Assembly (NCBI GenBank): GCA_017647145.1
Contig: JAGCLD010000034.1
Location: 137,385 to 201,384 of the forward strand
Length of the DNA: 64,000 bases
Direction: 5' to 3'
Source: Paludibacteraceae bacterium
Lineage (GTDB): Bacteria; Bacteroidota; Bacteroidia; Bacteroidales; Paludibacteraceae
Shown: in pieces, positions 1 to 8,741 of the stretch
Layout of the letters: every line of letters begins with the position of its first letter
How positions within the stretch are numbered: the first letter of the stretch is position 1
Made by a program: the position numbers and the translations under genes
Notes under the pieces: model-generated
What the model was told of the DNA's origin: nothing
Databases searched by the model: none
The model's input: the letters and a program-made list of their open reading frames with translations, nothing else

Positions 1-1572
1 GTCTAGCAGGGTAGAAATAGCTTCTTTAGGTGCTATCATTCCTGATAGGTCAATCCATTCGCCCAAACCGATGGAGGTGGATGGCTGCAAGATGCGTCTT
101 ATATCTTCTAAACTGTTCCATGGGTGTTGCTCAAGTCGACTGATAAGCGAGTTGCCCAAGAATTTGTTGATACCCATCTCATAGAGTTGGATTCCATGTC
201 GGAGTGATGAGTTTCTAATCTTACAATTTTGATATACATACACTTCAGATGTTTTTCCGGAGATGGCTTGCAATTTTCGCAATACGGCTTGTCCATGAAA
301 CATTTTTTGAATAGTGTATGGACTCAATAAGTTGAAGTTAATCTGGTCTAATTGATGTGGGTCTTTACGATTATCACGTTTAGGCCATTTTTGTGCATCG
401 CGTACGGTTCCTACACTTCGCAAATTAACAGCAGGCACAAGGTAACTTTCTGTGGCATTTTCTATCATGTAGGAGAATGGCAGATCGCTTGTGTCGCTGT
501 GTTTGGAGTGACGTCCCATCACTAATGTAAATGCTCCTACACGAGCAGGCCAGAGAATGTATGAGTCACTAGTGGTTTTGGCTCCTCGCTCGGCTATTCC
601 TTGATGGATAGGGCCTAATTTATACATGTGGTTACTTTGATTGGAACCACTTCCGGCATTTAGGAATGAAAACATTCCGGCTATGAGCAAAGAGGATTTG
701 TGGTGGGACACGGTGTATGGTCCGGCAAAGATGGCTGTGGCTTCTCCGTGCATGCCTTGACAGTTGGAGAAGAAGAGGGAGTCTAATGCGGAATAGTGTT
801 TACCCATGATACATCCTTGGCCGATGAAACATTTGGAAACCAGTGTGGAGTCAGTGATTTCTACTCCGGAACAGAGAATAAAGTCATTACACTTCACTCC
901 CGAACCTATCTTAACAGGAGCGTGTTGATTACTATTGATGGACCCGTTTTTCAGTAGTGATGCTCCATTAATCACAGCATGACTGCCTATATAGACATTT
1001 TTGATGGTTCCGCAATTCAGAATATGTACGTTTTTACCTATGTATCCTCGTTCGCTACGGTGGGTTTCAGCATATTTGTCAATGAGTTGCTGTAGGCGTT
1101 CGATGAGTTGCGGGCGGTGACGGTACAATGTCAATACATAGGCTAATTGAGCCGATAGTTCGTTGTAAATAGGGATTTCTCGTCCGCCCCCTTCGTTCAT
1201 TACGGGCACTTTCACTCCATTGCCGAAGGTTGTGCTCCCGTCCACGAGTAGTGTGTTGATATTTTCTATGCACGTATCTTCGTCAATGTCATAGTTGGCC
1301 ATGTAGTTTTGTACATTGAATATGCGCACGTTGTTGCCAATGGTACAATTATGAATGGTGGCATGGTGTATCCCCGATGTCACTTTTAGCCCTCCGGGAA
1401 TAATATATTCTTTTTCAAAAACACCTAATCGCACTCTGCCGGAGAAATTGGCATAATGAATGTGATGTGGCTGAAAGTCGATAGCCACTTGTATGTTGTT
1501 CCAGTCGTCTGCATAACAATGTTGTTCTTGCAGTTGTTTTATTTCGTTCTGACTAAGGCTTCTGTATTCCAT
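1..1572 (-). CDS. DUF4954 family protein, left-handed beta-helix type (C-terminus cut by window edge)
   Basis: The reading frame is open from an ATG at 1572 to base 1, giving 524 codons with no stop, so the C-terminus lies outside the window. The product begins MEYRSLSQNEIKQLQ. It contains many hexapeptide-like turns, such as the region encoded near 1340-1250 with IHNCTIGNNVRI, that indicate a left-handed beta-helix. I recognise it as the Bacteroidota DUF4954 family, usually about 650 residues, whose function is not established. The helix resembles sugar acyl- or nucleotidyltransferases, but no catalytic motif is assigned here. An in-frame ATG at 1578 is an alternative start. It is last in the polysaccharide operon, 50 bp after mazG. 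Confidence 0.8.
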   Translation of the reverse strand, partial: MEYRSLSQNEIKQLQEQHCYADDWNNIQVAIDFQPHHIHYANFSGRVRLGVFEKEYIIPGGLKVTSGIHHATIHNCTIGNNVRIFNVQNYMANYDIDEDTCIENINTLLVDGSTTFGNGVKVPVMNEGGGREIPIYNELSAQLAYVLTLYRHRPQLIERLQQLIDKYAETHRSERGYIGKNVHILNCGTIKNVYIGSHAVINGASLLKNGSINSNQHAPVKIGSGVKCNDFILCSGVEITDSTLVSKCFIGQGCIMGKHYSALDSLFFSNCQGMHGEATAIFAGPYTVSHHKSSLLIAGMFSFLNAGSGSNQSNHMYKLGPIHQGIAERGAKTTSDSYILWPARVGAFTLVMGRHSKHSDTSDLPFSYMIENATESYLVPAVNLRSVGTVRDAQKWPKRDNRKDPHQLDQINFNLLSPYTIQKMFHGQAVLRKLQAISGKTSEVYVYQNCKIRNSSLRHGIQLYEMGINKFLGNSLISRLEQHPWNSLEDIRRILQPSTSIGLGEWIDLSGMIAPKEAISTLLD

Positions 1573-1622
1573 ATATGCATCAATTAGGAGTGTTTTTTGT
1601 GATGTTTTTCGGAGGGAGAGAG

Positions 1623-2408
1623 TTAGAGCGTCATGCGCTTAGCTTCTTGCCAGAGTTGTTCCATCTCGGCAAGGGTCATTTCGCGTAAACTTCGTCCTTG
1701 TTGCTTGGCTTGTTGTTCGATATAATTAAAACGAGCGATGAACTTTTTATTGGTGAGTTCAAGTGCATTTTCCGGATTGATATTGTAGAGGCGTGCTGCA
1801 TTAACAAGACTGAAGAATACATCTCCAAATTCTTTTTCCATTTCTGAAGCATCAAGTTTGTTCACCTCTGCTTGAAATTCGTTGATTTCTTCCTTTACTT
1901 TGTCCCACACTTGTGATTTCTCTTCCCAGTCAAATCCCACAGAACATGCTTTCTCTTGTATTCTGCATGCCTTGATTAGAGCGGGTAGAGATGATGGCAC
2001 GCCACCTAACACGGTTTTGTTTCCTTCTTTTTCTTTTAATTTTAGGTCCTCCCAGTTTCTCACTACTTGTTCAGCATTGGCCACTTCTGTAGTTCCAAAT
2101 ACATGTGGATGACGATAGATTAGTTTTTCGCACAGACGATTGCACACATCTACAATGTCAAAATCTTTTGTCTCGCTGCCAATGCGGCTATAGAACACAA
2201 TGTGTAACAATACATCACCAAGCTCTTTACATATATTCGACTTGTCATCATTAAGCAATGCTTCTGACAATTCGTAGGTTTCCTCTATTGTATTACAACG
2301 TAATGACTCAAAGGTTTGTTTTCTGTCCCAAGGACATTCTTCTCGAAGTCGGTCCATGATGTCCAACAATCGAGAAAATGCTTCTAATTTTTCTTCTTTA
2401 CTATGCAT
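1623..2408 (-). CDS. mazG: Nucleoside triphosphate pyrophosphohydrolase MazG
   Basis: The 261-residue product hydrolyses NTPs and dNTPs to monophosphates and pyrophosphate in the cytoplasm, a house-cleaning role. Two MazG helical units are visible. The N-terminal one has LREECPWDRKQTFESL and the metal-binding EETYEL and KELGDVLLHIVFYS segments (about residues 21-75). The C-terminal one has EKEFGDVFFSLVNAARL (about 190-207). Length matches the family. It starts 2 bp after the stop of the ABC permease gene, so the two are probably cotranscribed, although MazG has no obvious role in polysaccharide export. Confidence 0.95.
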   Translation of the reverse strand: MHSKEEKLEAFSRLLDIMDRLREECPWDRKQTFESLRCNTIEETYELSEALLNDDKSNICKELGDVLLHIVFYSRIGSETKDFDIVDVCNRLCEKLIYRHPHVFGTTEVANAEQVVRNWEDLKLKEKEGNKTVLGGVPSSLPALIKACRIQEKACSVGFDWEEKSQVWDKVKEEINEFQAEVNKLDASEMEKEFGDVFFSLVNAARLYNINPENALELTNKKFIARFNYIEQQAKQQGRSLREMTLAEMEQLWQEAKRMTL

Positions 2409-2410
2409 GG

Positions 2411-3280
2411 TTATACTGTGTCCATAAAACTGCGTTGCACCTTATTGAAAACAACGATACCGAGTCCCAATAAAATCAACATAAATACAAAACTATAACT
2501 TAGGCCGATCCAACTGAATTCACCAACACCCAACATGCCATATTTGAATGCCTCGATGATGGAGGTGAGGGGATTGAGTGACATCACTAAGCGTAATTTT
2601 TCATTGGTGATGGTGCTCAGTGGGTAAATCACAGGTGTAGCATACATCCACAACTGAACAAAAAACGTCAGAAGCAGTGTTAGGTCTCTATATTTGGTAG
2701 TCATAGAGGAGAAAAGTATCCCAAATCCTAAGGATAATCCCGCCAACATGAGTACAAGCACCGGCAACAACAGAGCGTAGAGATTGGTGTGTATGCAGAC
2801 CGGCGTGAACAAGGCATAATACAAATACACAATCGCAAAGAGTATAAATTGTATGCTAAAGCGAATCAGATTGGAGGTTACTGTTGACAAGGGAACTATC
2901 AAACGTGGAAAATACACCTTACCAAAAATACCTGCATTGGTAGTAAAAGTAGAGGAGGTCTTGTTCAAGCAATCGGCAAAATATTGCCACATGCAGATAC
3001 CCGCAAGATAAAACAAAGGCTGAGGTAGTCCGTCTGTACTGATTTGGGCTATCCCTCCAAACACCACCATATACATGATTGTGGTCATCAAGGGCTGAAT
3101 CACATACCACATGGGGCCCAGTATTGTTTGTTTGTATTGGGTGATAATATCACGTTTGACAAAGAGGCTCCACAAATCACGATATTGCCAAATCTCCTTA
3201 AGGTCAACTTGCAATAATTTGTTTTTGGGTTTAATCTCGGTTGTCCATTTTTCCATGTCCCTAAACTTTTGAATAATCAA
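2411..3280 (-). CDS. ABC-2 type polysaccharide/polyol phosphate export permease (Wzm/TagG-like)
   Basis: The 289-residue inner-membrane protein has about six hydrophobic segments after an amphipathic N-terminus containing DLWSLFVKRDIITQYKQTILGPMWYVIQP, here only its key pattern being R-D-I/L-x-x-Y-K-Q-T-x-L-G-P-x-W, typical of the Wzm/KpsM/TagG family. It would form the channel that moves a lipid-linked glycan or teichoic-like polymer across the inner membrane. The matching ATPase (Wzt) is not adjacent: downstream are mazG and the DUF4954 gene. The ATPase must be encoded outside the window or elsewhere. It follows the Wzc-like kinase gene by 28 bp. Confidence 0.88.
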   Translation of the reverse strand: MIIQKFRDMEKWTTEIKPKNKLLQVDLKEIWQYRDLWSLFVKRDIITQYKQTILGPMWYVIQPLMTTIMYMVVFGGIAQISTDGLPQPLFYLAGICMWQYFADCLNKTSSTFTTNAGIFGKVYFPRLIVPLSTVTSNLIRFSIQFILFAIVYLYYALFTPVCIHTNLYALLLPVLVLMLAGLSLGFGILFSSMTTKYRDLTLLLTFFVQLWMYATPVIYPLSTITNEKLRLVMSLNPLTSIIEAFKYGMLGVGEFSWIGLSYSFVFMLILLGLGIVVFNKVQRSFMDTV

Positions 3281-3308
3281 TTAAATAAATCCTTAAGTCA
3301 AATAGTGT

Positions 3309-5789
3309 TTATGCAAGGTCATCATCATGATAATACTTCACATACTGACTCGCATCTTTTTTTGGAGAACGATAATAGTGTCCATATGTGCCTCCATAAT
3401 TATAATATCCGGGTTTGTCAATAGGCATATCGGCCAATATAGTGTAGAAAGATGCTTTGTCATTCTCAAGTTGTTCCAAGGTTGACTGACACATGCCCTT
3501 ATGGGTTTTATGACTACGGACAATGAACAGGTTAATATCACTTATCTCCAACAATGGATAAGCATCTGACACTAATCCTAATGGACTCGTGTCTATTACG
3601 ATGAAGTCATAACGTTGTTTCAATAAGTCAAACATCTCACGCACTTTTTGTGTACGAACCAATTCGCCTGGATTTGGAGGTACTGTGCCGGCAAGGAGTA
3701 CGTCAAAGTTGGCTTCTTTATAAGGGTGAATCACTTCATCCAATGCCACTTCTCCAATCAAATAGTTGGTCACACCCTTGCCTCCGGTTATGCCCAACTT
3801 CTCATGAATGTTAGGCTTACGGATGTCCATGTCCACTAACAGTACTTTCTTTCCGGTCATGCCATAGATGGTGGCCATTGTGCTACAGAAGAATGTCTTA
3901 CCATCACCTGATTCGGCTGATGATACCAAGAGAGTAATGTCACTCTTGCGTTGCACAACAAATTCAATACGTGTACGAATGCTGCGCAACATCTCCGAAA
4001 AGGACGAACGTGGACTCTTCGCAGGCAACACAGGGCTTTGTGAGCGTGTATGACGTATTACACCCAACAATGGATATGAAGTCAGTTTAGTCAGTTCCTT
4101 CACTCCTCTTACATACGGATTAAGCAATTCCTTCAACACTACAAACAGCAAAGGCAATATAAAGCCAATGAGCAAGAACGTAGTCAACGTACGTTTTTTG
4201 GCAGTTGTGTTTGTCACACTCAATGTGCGTGCCTTATCCAATATCTTGTTGTCAGGCGTATTAGAAGCCTTCTGAATCTCAGCTTCTGCTCTTTTCTGAA
4301 GGAAGAATGTGTAGTAGTTGTCATCAATGCGATAAGCACGTTCAATTGACACCATTTCCAGCTCCTTTTCAGGCAGTTGTGCTATCTCTCTCTTCACAAC
4401 AGCATAACGTTCATTCAGGTCATTTTTCTCTATTTCCAGTGATGCACGCATGCTCTTCACTACCTCTTCGATGGTTTCCTTCACCTTGTCAATATCATTG
4501 CTATATTGCTCATAGAAGACATTCTTTTCTGATAGTTCGCTACGCTGCATGTTCAGGTCATTCAGTTGCTGAACAAGGGTCATCAGCATGGGCTCGTTTA
4601 GACCAAGGCTACTTGGGGCTACTACCGAACCATTTTCCATGTTCGTTTTCAAATAATTGGTCAAGTAGTCCAGGTAGGTCTCTTTTAAGCGTAAATCCGC
4701 CATACCTGCATCATACTGAGCGGCTTTGCCCAAAATGTCTCCGGCATGACTCGATACATCCACTATTTGGTTTTGTTGGCGGAAGTGAGTCATCGCACTT
4801 TCCGATACAGCCAACGACTTACTGATGTTCTCCAACTGTACATTGATAAATTTGATAGTGTTGTCGGCCACATCATTCTTTCGAGCCAAGTTGTCGGCTA
4901 GATACACCTCGCCAAGTTTATCAATAAAGTCTTTATCACGTCCCGGAGTGGTACTGATAAGCGAGATTGCCAACACAGAAGAACCTTCTGAAAGGAAATT
5001 CAAGGTGAGACGAGACGAGAAATCCGCTACCAATGACTCGCGAGAACGGAAGCAAAAATACATCTGCGCATTAGCCAACATGTTTTGAGTTGGATACACC
5101 GTAAAGTCAGCAAAAGGAGTCTCAACTACTTCACCATAACGACCACTCACTGAAAAATCTTTGTATTCATCATAGTCAGGTAGCGCAATCTTAAAACTAC
5201 CATCTTCCTTCAAGATGATTTGAAAATCCAAACCATATGCATCAGGATGTATTCTGGTGCTCTCAATGATGATGGGAGTGGAGGTATATAAATTGCGAGT
5301 CTTAAAGCGGCCTATTGTCTTATAGTCCACATTCATAAACGGAAGACTATCCACAACACGACACAATAAATCATACGAACCCAACATAATAACCTGATTG
5401 TTGATGTTACGATAACCCGGGTCCACACCAAAACCTTGTAACAATGATTGTGAACCATATGGCATGCGATTACCACCATACTCTTCTATCAAAATCGTAC
5501 CTGTGGTCTGATACGTGGGCAACCATGAGCGATTCTTTAAGTAAGAAGCACCAAGTGCCACAACTATACCAATCACAAACAAATACCAATAATGCAGGAT
5601 CTTAAACAACCATTCCTTCCAATCAAATGAAGATTCCTCATCTCCAAACAGATTGTCATTCATTCCTCCTGACAAATACTTACCTCCATGCAAACGACCA
5701 TATGCATTACCATAAGCACCTCCATAACCATAAGCGTTGCCGTATGGCTGTTCCCCGTAAGCATGTTTATTATCTTCTTTCTGACTCAT
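3309..5789 (-). CDS. Wzc-type polysaccharide co-polymerase / tyrosine autokinase with Tyr-Gly-rich N-terminus
   Basis: The 826-residue inner-membrane protein controls chain length and export of surface polysaccharide. A Wzz domain lies between two membrane segments (about residues 64-84 and 520-545). The cytoplasmic BY-kinase domain follows, with Walker A SGDGKT (K631), Walker A' LLVDMDIRKP and Walker B FIVIDTSPLGL. The C-terminus carries the expected tyrosine cluster (about nine Tyr in the last 35 residues). Residues 10-41 are unusual: a low-complexity Y/G/N/A stretch with repeated YGNAYG units, absent from the second Wzc protein at 58578. It lies between a wza gene (20 bp upstream) and the ABC permease gene. 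Confidence 0.93.
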   Translation of the reverse strand: MSQKEDNKHAYGEQPYGNAYGYGGAYGNAYGRLHGGKYLSGGMNDNLFGDEESSFDWKEWLFKILHYWYLFVIGIVVALGASYLKNRSWLPTYQTTGTILIEEYGGNRMPYGSQSLLQGFGVDPGYRNINNQVIMLGSYDLLCRVVDSLPFMNVDYKTIGRFKTRNLYTSTPIIIESTRIHPDAYGLDFQIILKEDGSFKIALPDYDEYKDFSVSGRYGEVVETPFADFTVYPTQNMLANAQMYFCFRSRESLVADFSSRLTLNFLSEGSSVLAISLISTTPGRDKDFIDKLGEVYLADNLARKNDVADNTIKFINVQLENISKSLAVSESAMTHFRQQNQIVDVSSHAGDILGKAAQYDAGMADLRLKETYLDYLTNYLKTNMENGSVVAPSSLGLNEPMLMTLVQQLNDLNMQRSELSEKNVFYEQYSNDIDKVKETIEEVVKSMRASLEIEKNDLNERYAVVKREIAQLPEKELEMVSIERAYRIDDNYYTFFLQKRAEAEIQKASNTPDNKILDKARTLSVTNTTAKKRTLTTFLLIGFILPLLFVVLKELLNPYVRGVKELTKLTSYPLLGVIRHTRSQSPVLPAKSPRSSFSEMLRSIRTRIEFVVQRKSDITLLVSSAESGDGKTFFCSTMATIYGMTGKKVLLVDMDIRKPNIHEKLGITGGKGVTNYLIGEVALDEVIHPYKEANFDVLLAGTVPPNPGELVRTQKVREMFDLLKQRYDFIVIDTSPLGLVSDAYPLLEISDINLFIVRSHKTHKGMCQSTLEQLENDKASFYTILADMPIDKPGYYNYGGTYGHYYRSPKKDASQYVKYYHDDDLA

Positions 5790-5809
5790 AAACTCAGTGA
5801 TTTATTGTT

Positions 5810-6574
5810 TTATTTAATGTAATACAATACCGTGATTAATAATGACAATGAGGATGTTATCAAACCAATAAAGGAACTATAAGTGTTCATCTTATAAAAA
5901 CTTCCCTTACTGCGTTGAACATAGATAACATCATTAGGATATACATAATAATACTTAGATTCGATGATACTATTTGGACGAATATCAAATTCCAAAATCT
6001 CTGGCTTCCCATTCGTCTCACGAATAATGCGCACATGCTTACGATCTCCCGATAAAGCTAAATCCCCCGACATAGAGAGCGCTTGAAAAATGGTCAACTT
6101 GTCTTTATACACGTTGAACACTCCTGAACCTATATCACCAATAACCGTAAATGTTTTATTACCCAATGCTAATTTCACCTCTGCATCTGGAATCAACTCC
6201 CGATAGCGCCTACACACCTCTGCCTCTGCCTCACTGATGGTCTTGCCAACCACCTCAACAGAATCCAAAAATGGCAAATCAACCGTTCCGTCTGAATTCA
6301 CCTTATACGAATTGGTATAATTCAAATTATAACTATTCCCACCGCTTGAAATCACCTTGGCTAAAGTCTCATCTTTCGTAATCAAACGGTAAATCAATTC
6401 ATCATTAACGCGTATCTTATAGGGCACATACTCCGCTTGTTCATAAACAGGAAGACTCTTGTTCTTCTCCTGAAGAAGACCCGTGTTTCTGTAATTGTAA
6501 CATGAAGACATACAACACACAAAGCACACTGTCACAAATATATATATCTTTCGCATACGGTTCATACTCTCCAA
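5810..6574 (-). CDS. Polysaccharide export lipoprotein, Wza-like (first tandem copy)
   Basis: The 254-residue product has a signal peptide ending in a lipobox (CMSSC, Cys25 from this start). A polysaccharide-export domain follows (about 50-140, with VNSDGTVDLPFLDSVEVVGKT pattern: DG-x-V-x-L-P and G-x-T), then an SLBB-type segment (about 145-225) containing FTVIGDIGSGVFNVYKD and NDVIYV. A C-terminal membrane segment closes it. Bacteroidota Wza proteins form the outer-membrane or periplasmic conduit for exported glycan. Three in-frame ATGs (6574, 6565, 6556) could serve as start; the last gives the tightest signal peptide. It begins 8 bp after its paralogue's stop, suggesting an ancestral duplication. 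Confidence 0.9.
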   Translation of the reverse strand: MESMNRMRKIYIFVTVCFVCCMSSCYNYRNTGLLQEKNKSLPVYEQAEYVPYKIRVNDELIYRLITKDETLAKVISSGGNSYNLNYTNSYKVNSDGTVDLPFLDSVEVVGKTISEAEAEVCRRYRELIPDAEVKLALGNKTFTVIGDIGSGVFNVYKDKLTIFQALSMSGDLALSGDRKHVRIIRETNGKPEILEFDIRPNSIIESKYYYVYPNDVIYVQRSKGSFYKMNTYSSFIGLITSSLSLLITVLYYIK

Positions 6575-6582
6575 GATGATAA

Positions 6583-7392
6583 CTATTTAAAAGGTTTAAC
6601 AAGATAAGTATCAATAAAGGAATAAACAAAAATGCCAAACGACAATGTAGTAGCTATGGTGGACAATACTGAAGCAAAAGAACTCATACTGAAAAATTGC
6701 TCATTCAAGGTCTGAATATAAATCACATCGTTTGGCTCAACATAATAATACTCAGAATTAATTATCTCCTTGCTACGAATATCAAAACTCTTCACCTCCG
6801 TACCATCTTCTGATTCACGAATGATACGCACCTTGCTGCGGTCGCCAAAATTAGATATATCACCCGCCATGGCCAAAGCTTCAAAAATGGTCACTTTCTC
6901 TTTCGGAAGCATAAAACGACCCGACCGGTTGGCACCAATCACACTAAAATAACGCTGAACAACCCTCACTTCAACAGAAGAAGTATGAGTGATAGGCTGC
7001 AATGCCTTCTCTAGTTCACGTTTCACTTCCCGAACGGTCAAGCCACGCACAGATATTCCACCTATCAATGGAAAATGAATTTCTCCTTGGTCATCCACTA
7101 AGTAAGTATATAAATCCGAACCCGAATTCTGTTGACTACCAATCTGGTTCATATACTGACCGCTCATACCCCCATTCAGCATGGTGTTGGTTTTCTCATC
7201 AATCGTATAGACACGAATGTAAAGACGATCCCCCTTTTGGAGAATATAGTCCGTATAAGCCAATGTGTCCGAATAAGAAGGAATCGGACCACCGGGTTGC
7301 TGCATGTAATTAACACGTTGAGAGGTAATGCATGATGCAAAACACAAACACATCAACCCACTTATCAAGATAAATAACTTTCTTAACTGCAT
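6583..7392 (-). CDS. Polysaccharide export lipoprotein, Wza-like (second tandem copy)
   Basis: From the ATG at 7392 the product is 269 residues with a lipoprotein signal (CFASC, Cys21). It has a polysaccharide-export domain with LVDDQGEIHFPLIGG pattern, an SLBB-like segment around YFSVIGANRSGRF and a C-terminal NDVIYIQ plus membrane segment. A TTG at 7413 would extend it by seven residues, but the ATG sits directly before the basic signal-peptide start and about 40 nt after the predicted transcription start. It is the promoter-proximal gene of the minus-strand operon. It is clearly paralogous to the 5810-6574 gene. Confidence 0.9.
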   Translation of the reverse strand: MQLRKLFILISGLMCLCFASCITSQRVNYMQQPGGPIPSYSDTLAYTDYILQKGDRLYIRVYTIDEKTNTMLNGGMSGQYMNQIGSQQNSGSDLYTYLVDDQGEIHFPLIGGISVRGLTVREVKRELEKALQPITHTSSVEVRVVQRYFSVIGANRSGRFMLPKEKVTIFEALAMAGDISNFGDRSKVRIIRESEDGTEVKSFDIRSKEIINSEYYYVEPNDVIYIQTLNEQFFSMSSFASVLSTIATTLSFGIFVYSFIDTYLVKPFK

Positions 7393-7437
7393 TAACTTGA
7401 CGTTTTTTAACAAAAAAAATATACTTGAATAATCTCA

Positions 7438-7469
7438 CAAAAGTAGTCATTTATTCTCATCCTTACAAA
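7438..7469 (-). promoter_or_regulatory. Bacteroidales-type promoter for the polysaccharide operon
   Basis: On the minus strand TTTG (complement of 7466-7469) is followed after 20 bp by TACTTTTG (complement of 7438-7445), matching the Bacteroidota -33/-7 consensus. The predicted start is near 7432, giving a leader of about 40 nt before the ATG at 7392. The 7393-7694 gap holds this promoter, the manA promoter and an 11-bp repeat array. Confidence 0.65.
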
Positions 7470-7545
7470 TGCGACACGCAAATAATCTCCATTTGCTCCA
7501 CAACCACCCCTGACTTAGCATCTCCGCGACCACTTCGGGACCACT

Positions 7546-7589
7546 AAATAGGAATTAGATACAAAACAGATAGGAACTAGATAGGAACT
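7546..7589. repeat. 11-bp tandem array A (unit AGATAGGAACT, four units)
   Basis: Four consecutive 11-bp units start at 7546, 7557, 7568 and 7579. The last two are identical; the second is degenerate (TACA replaces TAGG). TAGG recurs at 7549, 7571 and 7582. The array lies between two divergent promoters and shares period and TAGG core with arrays at 16912, 28691 and 62751. Confidence 0.85.
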
Positions 7590-7644
7590 ACATACTTTTC
7601 CTCTTCTTCATAAACCCCTAATAGAAAATTATCAAACCACAATA

Positions 7645-7675
7645 TTTGTTAATAAAAAAACTATCATTATCTTTG
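7645..7675 (+). promoter_or_regulatory. Promoter of manA
   Basis: TTTG at 7645-7648 and TATCTTTG at 7668-7675 are separated by 19 bp, the Bacteroidota sigma-ABfr arrangement. The predicted start near 7682 lies about 13 nt before the ATG at 7695. Confidence 0.75.
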
Positions 7676-7694
7676 CCAACAACTATTGAGTACC

Positions 7695-8693
7695 ATGGAA
7701 AATCAGTCAATGCTATACCCATTTAAGTTTAATCCCATCTTTAAAACCAAAGTATGGGGAGGTTCTCGTCTCCCGATTATGGCAGGACAACCTCCAAAGG
7801 ATGGAGTAGGAGAGAATTGGATTCTCTCAGCACATGGGGAAGATGATTCCTTGATTACCAACGGATTTCTTGCTGATAACACTTTGGAAGAACTCATAGA
7901 AGTCTATATGGATGAATTAGTGGGAGACAAAGTTTTTGAACAATATCAAAACGACTTCCCATTGTTGTTCAAGTTAATCGACGCCCATGACGATTTGTCC
8001 ATACAAGTACATCCGAACGACGAAATAGCACGAAAAAATCACGGACCGCAAGCCAACGGTAAAGCGGAAATGTGGTATGTGATGCAAGCAGAACCCGGAG
8101 CAAAGTTAGTTGTAGGATTCAAAAATAATATCACACAACAAGAATATGACAGGGCGGTCAATGATGGCACCATAGAGCAAATGCTACAATGGGTAGAAGT
8201 GAAGCCGGGAGATGTGGTTTTCATTCCACCTGGAGTGGTACATGCCATCGGTAAAGGCATTCTGTTGGCTGAAATACAACAATCTAGCGACATCACGTAT
8301 CGAATACACGATTACAACAGACGTGATAAAGACGGAAACTTACGACCTCTGCACATCAAAGAAGCCCAAGAAGTAGTCTTCCTCGAACTTGTGAATCAAC
8401 CCACCATTCACTACTCCATGCGCCCTGATGAAGCAACACCATTGGTGCAATGCGAGTATTTTACAACCAACCTTTTGTCTGTGACATCACGCATGAGGAG
8501 AAACTATCAAGACTTAGATAGTTTCGTTGTTCTGCTCTGCACACAAGGTAAGGCTGAAATATCGGCAATGAACAAAACATACACACTCACTCAAGGAGAA
8601 CTATTATTCATTCCGGCCTCACTCACAGAAGTCCTGATTCAGACGATGGAACAAAACACTGACACTAAACTATTAGAAACATACATACCATAA
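7695..8693 (+). CDS. manA: Mannose-6-phosphate isomerase, class I
   Basis: The 332-residue cytoplasmic zinc enzyme interconverts mannose-6-phosphate and fructose-6-phosphate. It feeds mannose use and GDP-mannose synthesis for surface glycans. Cupin motifs visible are LSIQVHPND and KAEMWYVM (metal-binding His and Glu), then PPGVVHAIGKGILLAEIQ and the substrate-site YRIHDYNR. The ATG at 7695 is chosen; the ATG at 7710 (MLYPFKF) is also plausible. A TTG at 7686 is unlikely because it would sit almost at the predicted transcription start. Its position divergent from the polysaccharide export operon fits a sugar-supply role. Confidence 0.95.
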   Translation: MENQSMLYPFKFNPIFKTKVWGGSRLPIMAGQPPKDGVGENWILSAHGEDDSLITNGFLADNTLEELIEVYMDELVGDKVFEQYQNDFPLLFKLIDAHDDLSIQVHPNDEIARKNHGPQANGKAEMWYVMQAEPGAKLVVGFKNNITQQEYDRAVNDGTIEQMLQWVEVKPGDVVFIPPGVVHAIGKGILLAEIQQSSDITYRIHDYNRRDKDGNLRPLHIKEAQEVVFLELVNQPTIHYSMRPDEATPLVQCEYFTTNLLSVTSRMRRNYQDLDSFVVLLCTQGKAEISAMNKTYTLTQGELLFIPASLTEVLIQTMEQNTDTKLLETYIP

Positions 8694-8741
8694 ACATACA
8701 ACACTTTACTCACTAATCTTAAATCAAATACACCAAATAGC

